Source of the DNA: Piscicola geometra
Lineage: Eukaryota; Annelida; Clitellata; Hirudinida; Piscicolidae
DNA: 64,000 nt
Direction of reading: 5' to 3'
Assembly (NCBI GenBank): GCA_943735955.1
Contig: OX030956.1
Location: 3,623,912-3,687,911, forward strand
Shown here: in pieces, positions 63,289-64,000 of the stretch
How the letters are laid out: every line of letters begins with the position of its first letter
How positions within the stretch are numbered: the first letter of the stretch is position 1
Notes under the pieces: generated by a model
Told to the model about the DNA's origin: nothing
The model's database searches: none
The model's input: only the letters and a program-made list of their open reading frames with translations
Program-made: the position numbers and the translations under genes

Positions 63289-63661
63289 TTAACACTTTGA
63301 AAAATAATAGGAAAGCTTATAAAAGTCTTCTGAAACAAAGTTCTTCAATTTGTCTAAAATCTCATGAAAAGTTGGTCTTATCTTTGGATCTTCTTTCCAG
63401 CAAGCTTCCATCAAGCCCAGTCTTGGCGTAAGAATTTTTAAAATGAACATTAAAATTTCACAACAGATAGAATAATTTTCCTTCTTTTTTTAAAACTAAA
63501 CCTAGAAAAACATCAATGAAACTCACAGGAGCTGGTCACACTTTGACAGTATATCAGGTCGTCCTCCAGCCACAACGTATGAGTAGACTTTATCATTGTT
63601 CATGCCTGGGTAAGGATGGTCTCCATGATGCATTATTTCCCAGACCACAATTCCATAAGAT
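63289..63661 (-). CDS. Protein tyrosine kinase, last two exons (partial)
   Basis: Two minus-strand exons, 63527-63661 and 63289-63421, joined in frame (CT|A). They encode SYGIVVWEIMHHGDHPYPGM, NNDKVYSYVVAGGRP and LLGLMEACWKEDPKIRPTFH, EILDKL: subdomains IX to XI of a tyrosine kinase domain, with the W-E-I, the PYPGM turn and the CW...RP motif. The protein ends about 25 residues after the kinase domain (stop at 63289-63291, overlapping an AATAAA). The catalytic loop and all upstream parts lie beyond the right window edge, so receptor or cytoplasmic type cannot be decided. Confidence 0.88.
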
Positions 63662-63911
63662 CTCAGAACAGAGATTATACGTTTAATGATTAAGATTTTA
63701 AATGATAAAATGAATTATTTTACAGATCAAATATCTTTCTACAATGAGCTTTAAAGGGTTTTATAGAAAACAATTTTAAACTCTTTCTAAACGTCACTAT
63801 AAGCTCTAAAAAATTTTAAAAAAAGTAATAAAAAGAACCAAGTATATGTTTTTTGATCGAAGTATCCAGACACAAGTGACTTCTTGGGCAACCATCTTAT
63901 AGGTAGGCGCA

Positions 63912-64000
63912 TGGGCGGCGATCCTGGGGGGGTCCTGGGGTCAGGACCCCCCCACTTTTTCTTAGTGGGGGGGTCCACCTTAATGTGGACCCCCCCACTT
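63912..64000. mobile_element. GC-rich MITE, left end, cut by the window edge
   Basis: GGCGGCGATCCTGGGGGGGT matches the end of the element at 50121-50421. It continues with repeated GGGGGGTCC/GGACCCCCCC palindromes to the end of the window. Inserted in an intron of the kinase gene. Confidence 0.7.

Overview
This window is nuclear DNA from an animal, almost certainly an invertebrate. It is AT-rich and full of GT-AG introns. It carries animal-specific genes (cortactin, OSTF1, Rabex-5, an Ig-superfamily adhesion molecule, a tyrosine kinase) among tRNA-derived SINEs, an L2/CR1-like LINE, hAT and pogo-type DNA transposons, long microsatellites and TTAGGG repeats. A lophotrochozoan or another marine invertebrate would fit, but the sequence does not settle the phylum. 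Gene models were built by hand from splice sites, reading phase and remembered family motifs. Eight multi-exon models close with an intact frame and a length close to the family norm.

Layout. 1-15.1 kb holds four minus-strand genes: the first exon of a secreted or membrane protein (33-162), ALDH9A1-like aldehyde dehydrogenase (1396-4792), Rabex-5/RABGEF1 (5152-8823) and signal recognition particle receptor alpha (9387-15075). The SRPRA introns are filled with dinucleotide and trinucleotide repeats. 16.1-21.6 kb holds ethanolamine kinase (+), whose last intron carries a non-autonomous hAT-type element with a perfect 8-bp target duplication. 22.6-25.2 kb is ACMSD (-). 26.2-30.2 kb is cortactin (+), with nearly identical duplicated repeat exons. 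31.1-34.0 kb is OSTF1 (-). 34.5-35.7 kb is a small GPI-anchored Ly6/quiver-like protein (+). 36.4-41.2 kb is a type I membrane Ig/FN3 adhesion protein (-).

41.2-49.7 kb is gene-poor. It has a decayed hAT transposon, an interstitial TTAGGG block and a 5'-truncated LINE whose remaining reading frame is intact. 49.7-55.0 kb holds a secreted Cys-rich protein of unclear family (+), with a pogo-like MITE, a SINE with a very long (TAA)n tail and a GC-rich MITE in its introns. A 46-residue single-pass membrane microprotein (-) lies at 55.5 kb. SETD6 lysine methyltransferase (-) spans 56.0-60.7 kb, with a second copy of the hAT-type element in an intron. Between SETD6 and the 3' end of a tyrosine kinase gene (from 63.3 kb, minus, running off the window) lies a 2.1-kb structure. 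It has short inverted ends, a perfect 23-bp-arm hairpin and about ten 175-bp units arranged as a four-unit higher-order repeat.

The genes are ordinary unlinked housekeeping and signalling genes and do not form one pathway. The most unusual content is the satellite-bearing element at 60.97-63.08 kb, the hAT-like family with arrays of palindromic subterminal repeats, the recently duplicated cortactin exons, and lineage-specific acidic extensions or inserts in Rabex-5, SETD6 and the adhesion protein.
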